Shown here in pieces: positions 5,519 through 6,367 of a DNA stretch of 6,367 nucleotides. The notes under the pieces were generated by a model that was not told where the DNA came from, searched no databases, and saw only the letters and a program-made list of their open reading frames with translations. This DNA comes from an uncultured Ileibacterium sp. (lineage in GTDB: Bacteria > Bacillota > Clostridia > Peptostreptococcales > Anaerovoracaceae), in NCBI GenBank assembly GCA_902488835.1, contig CABTXQ010000056.1, forward strand, positions 1 to 6,367, read 5' to 3'. Position 1 is the stretch's first letter. Each line of letters begins with the position of its first letter. A program made the position numbers and the translations under genes.

Positions 5519-6367
5519 ATGTCTACTAAGATCATAAAAGTTCTTGGGAGAGAAATTCTTGACTCAAGAGGTAATCCTACAGTTGAAGCAGAGATTGAAT
5601 TAGAAGATGGTACTGTTGCATATGGAGATACACCAAGTGGCGCATCTACAGGCATCTATGAGGCACTAGAGCTTCGTGATAATGATAAAGATAGATACAA
5701 TGGAAAGGGAGTTACAAAGGCGGTTTCTCACGTTAATAATGAAATAAGAGAAATAATTATAGGTAAAGATGCCGCAGATGTGTTTGAAGTTGAGAGATTG
5801 ATGCTTGAAGCAGATGGTACCAAAGACAAGAGTAAATTCGGAGCGAATGCTATTCTTGCTGTATCTATAGCTTGTGCAAAAGCAGCCTCAAAATCACTTG
5901 GGATTCCACTTTTTAAATTTTTCGGGGGAATAAACGGTTGCATGCTTCCTGTCCCTATGATGAATATTTTAAATGGTGGAGAACATGCATCAAACACTGT
6001 CGATGTTCAGGAATTTATGATAATGCCTATTGGAGCATCGAGCTTTAAAGAGGGTCTTAGATGGTGTTCCGAAGTATATCATCAGCTTGGAAAGGATCTT
6101 AAGAAGGAAGGATATGCAGTTTCTGTTGGAGATGAGGGTGGATATGCACCTGATCTAAGAGACGAATTTGAAGTTCTTGATTACATGATGAGCTCTATAA
6201 AGAATGCCGGATATAAGCCGGGCGAAGATTTTGTATTTGCGATTGATGCAGCTGCAAGTGGATGGAAGACTGACAAGGTTGGAGAATATAAGATGCCTAA
6301 ATCCGGTAGAACGTTCTCATCCGAGCAATTAGTAGATAATTGGGAGCAGTTTATTGATAAATATCCT
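5519..6367 (+). CDS. eno: Enolase (phosphopyruvate hydratase), N-terminal two thirds (3' truncated by window)
   Basis: Enolase interconverts 2-phosphoglycerate and phosphoenolpyruvate in glycolysis, in the cytoplasm, using two Mg2+ ions. The frame is open from ATG 5519 to the window end (283 codons of the usual 420-430). Recognisable parts are REILDSRGNPTVEAEIELEDG (11-31), the mobile active-site loop PSGASTG (39-45), SKFGANAILAVSIACAKAAS (105-124), PVPMMNILNGGEHASNTVD (144-162) with His156, QEFMIMPIGA with Glu165, VGDEGGYAP with the general base Glu206, and FAIDAAASGW with the Mg2+ ligand Asp243. The remaining Mg2+ ligands and catalytic Lys residues lie beyond the window. It has its own promoter and ribosome binding site, so it is probably an independent housekeeping gene marking the end of the pilus locus. 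FAIDAAASGW differs a little from the common LDxAASEF pattern but keeps the Asp. Confidence 0.97.
   Translation, partial: MSTKIIKVLGREILDSRGNPTVEAEIELEDGTVAYGDTPSGASTGIYEALELRDNDKDRYNGKGVTKAVSHVNNEIREIIIGKDAADVFEVERLMLEADGTKDKSKFGANAILAVSIACAKAASKSLGIPLFKFFGGINGCMLPVPMMNILNGGEHASNTVDVQEFMIMPIGASSFKEGLRWCSEVYHQLGKDLKKEGYAVSVGDEGGYAPDLRDEFEVLDYMMSSIKNAGYKPGEDFVFAIDAAASGWKTDKVGEYKMPKSGRTFSSEQLVDNWEQFIDKYP

Noticed and set aside
1..6367. CRISPR array, tRNA, rRNA, insertion sequence or riboswitch
   Set aside because: Coding sequence fills nearly the whole window, the longest gap is 93 bases, and I saw no spaced repeats, transposase motifs or RNA-gene signatures.

Overview
The window is A+T-rich, with heavy use of AGA/AGG for Arg and ATA for Ile and strong GGAGG-type ribosome binding sites. 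Together with protein families typical of Clostridia (DUF5702, DUF6382, a TadC with an extracytoplasmic insert, very short Flp-like pilins), this points to an anaerobic low-GC Firmicute of the class Clostridia. I cannot name the genus from the sequence. Every gene lies on the + strand and coding density is very high.

Positions 3-5425 hold the 3' part of a tad (tight adherence) / Flp type IVc pilus operon. In order these are: the C-terminal half of the CpaF/TadA assembly ATPase, TadB, TadC, a 50-residue Flp-like major pilin (2386-2538), a first TadE-like minor pilin, a DUF5702 protein, a second TadE-like protein with two Cys/His metal-site repeats, and a DUF6382-like protein. Neighbouring genes overlap by 1-32 bases or sit within 30 bases of each other, so they are almost certainly co-transcribed and partly translationally coupled. 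The earlier tad genes (TadZ, RcpC-like protein, prepilin peptidase) are not seen and would be expected upstream or elsewhere.

The assembly logic follows known Tad systems. CpaF hydrolyses ATP at the cytoplasmic face. TadB and TadC form the inner-membrane platform. Flp is the fibre subunit. The two TadE-like proteins and the DUF5702 protein carry N-terminal KxG-hydrophobic (class III prepilin-like) segments and probably act as minor pilins or tip components. The DUF6382-like protein is soluble and may be regulatory.

Positions 5426-5518 form the boundary. A near-consensus sigma-A promoter (TTGAGA, 17 bp, TATAAT) begins on the stop codon of the last tad gene and is followed by a short AT-rich leader containing a 17-nt palindrome. 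From 5519 to the window end is the first 283 codons of enolase (eno), a glycolytic housekeeping gene, which probably marks the downstream edge of the pilus locus.

The points most worth a second look are the duplicated zinc-site module on the second TadE-like protein, the FHA-less DUF6382 protein, the Flp pilin with Gln instead of Glu at +5, the insert domain in TadC, and a damaged-looking Walker A motif at the very start of the window.
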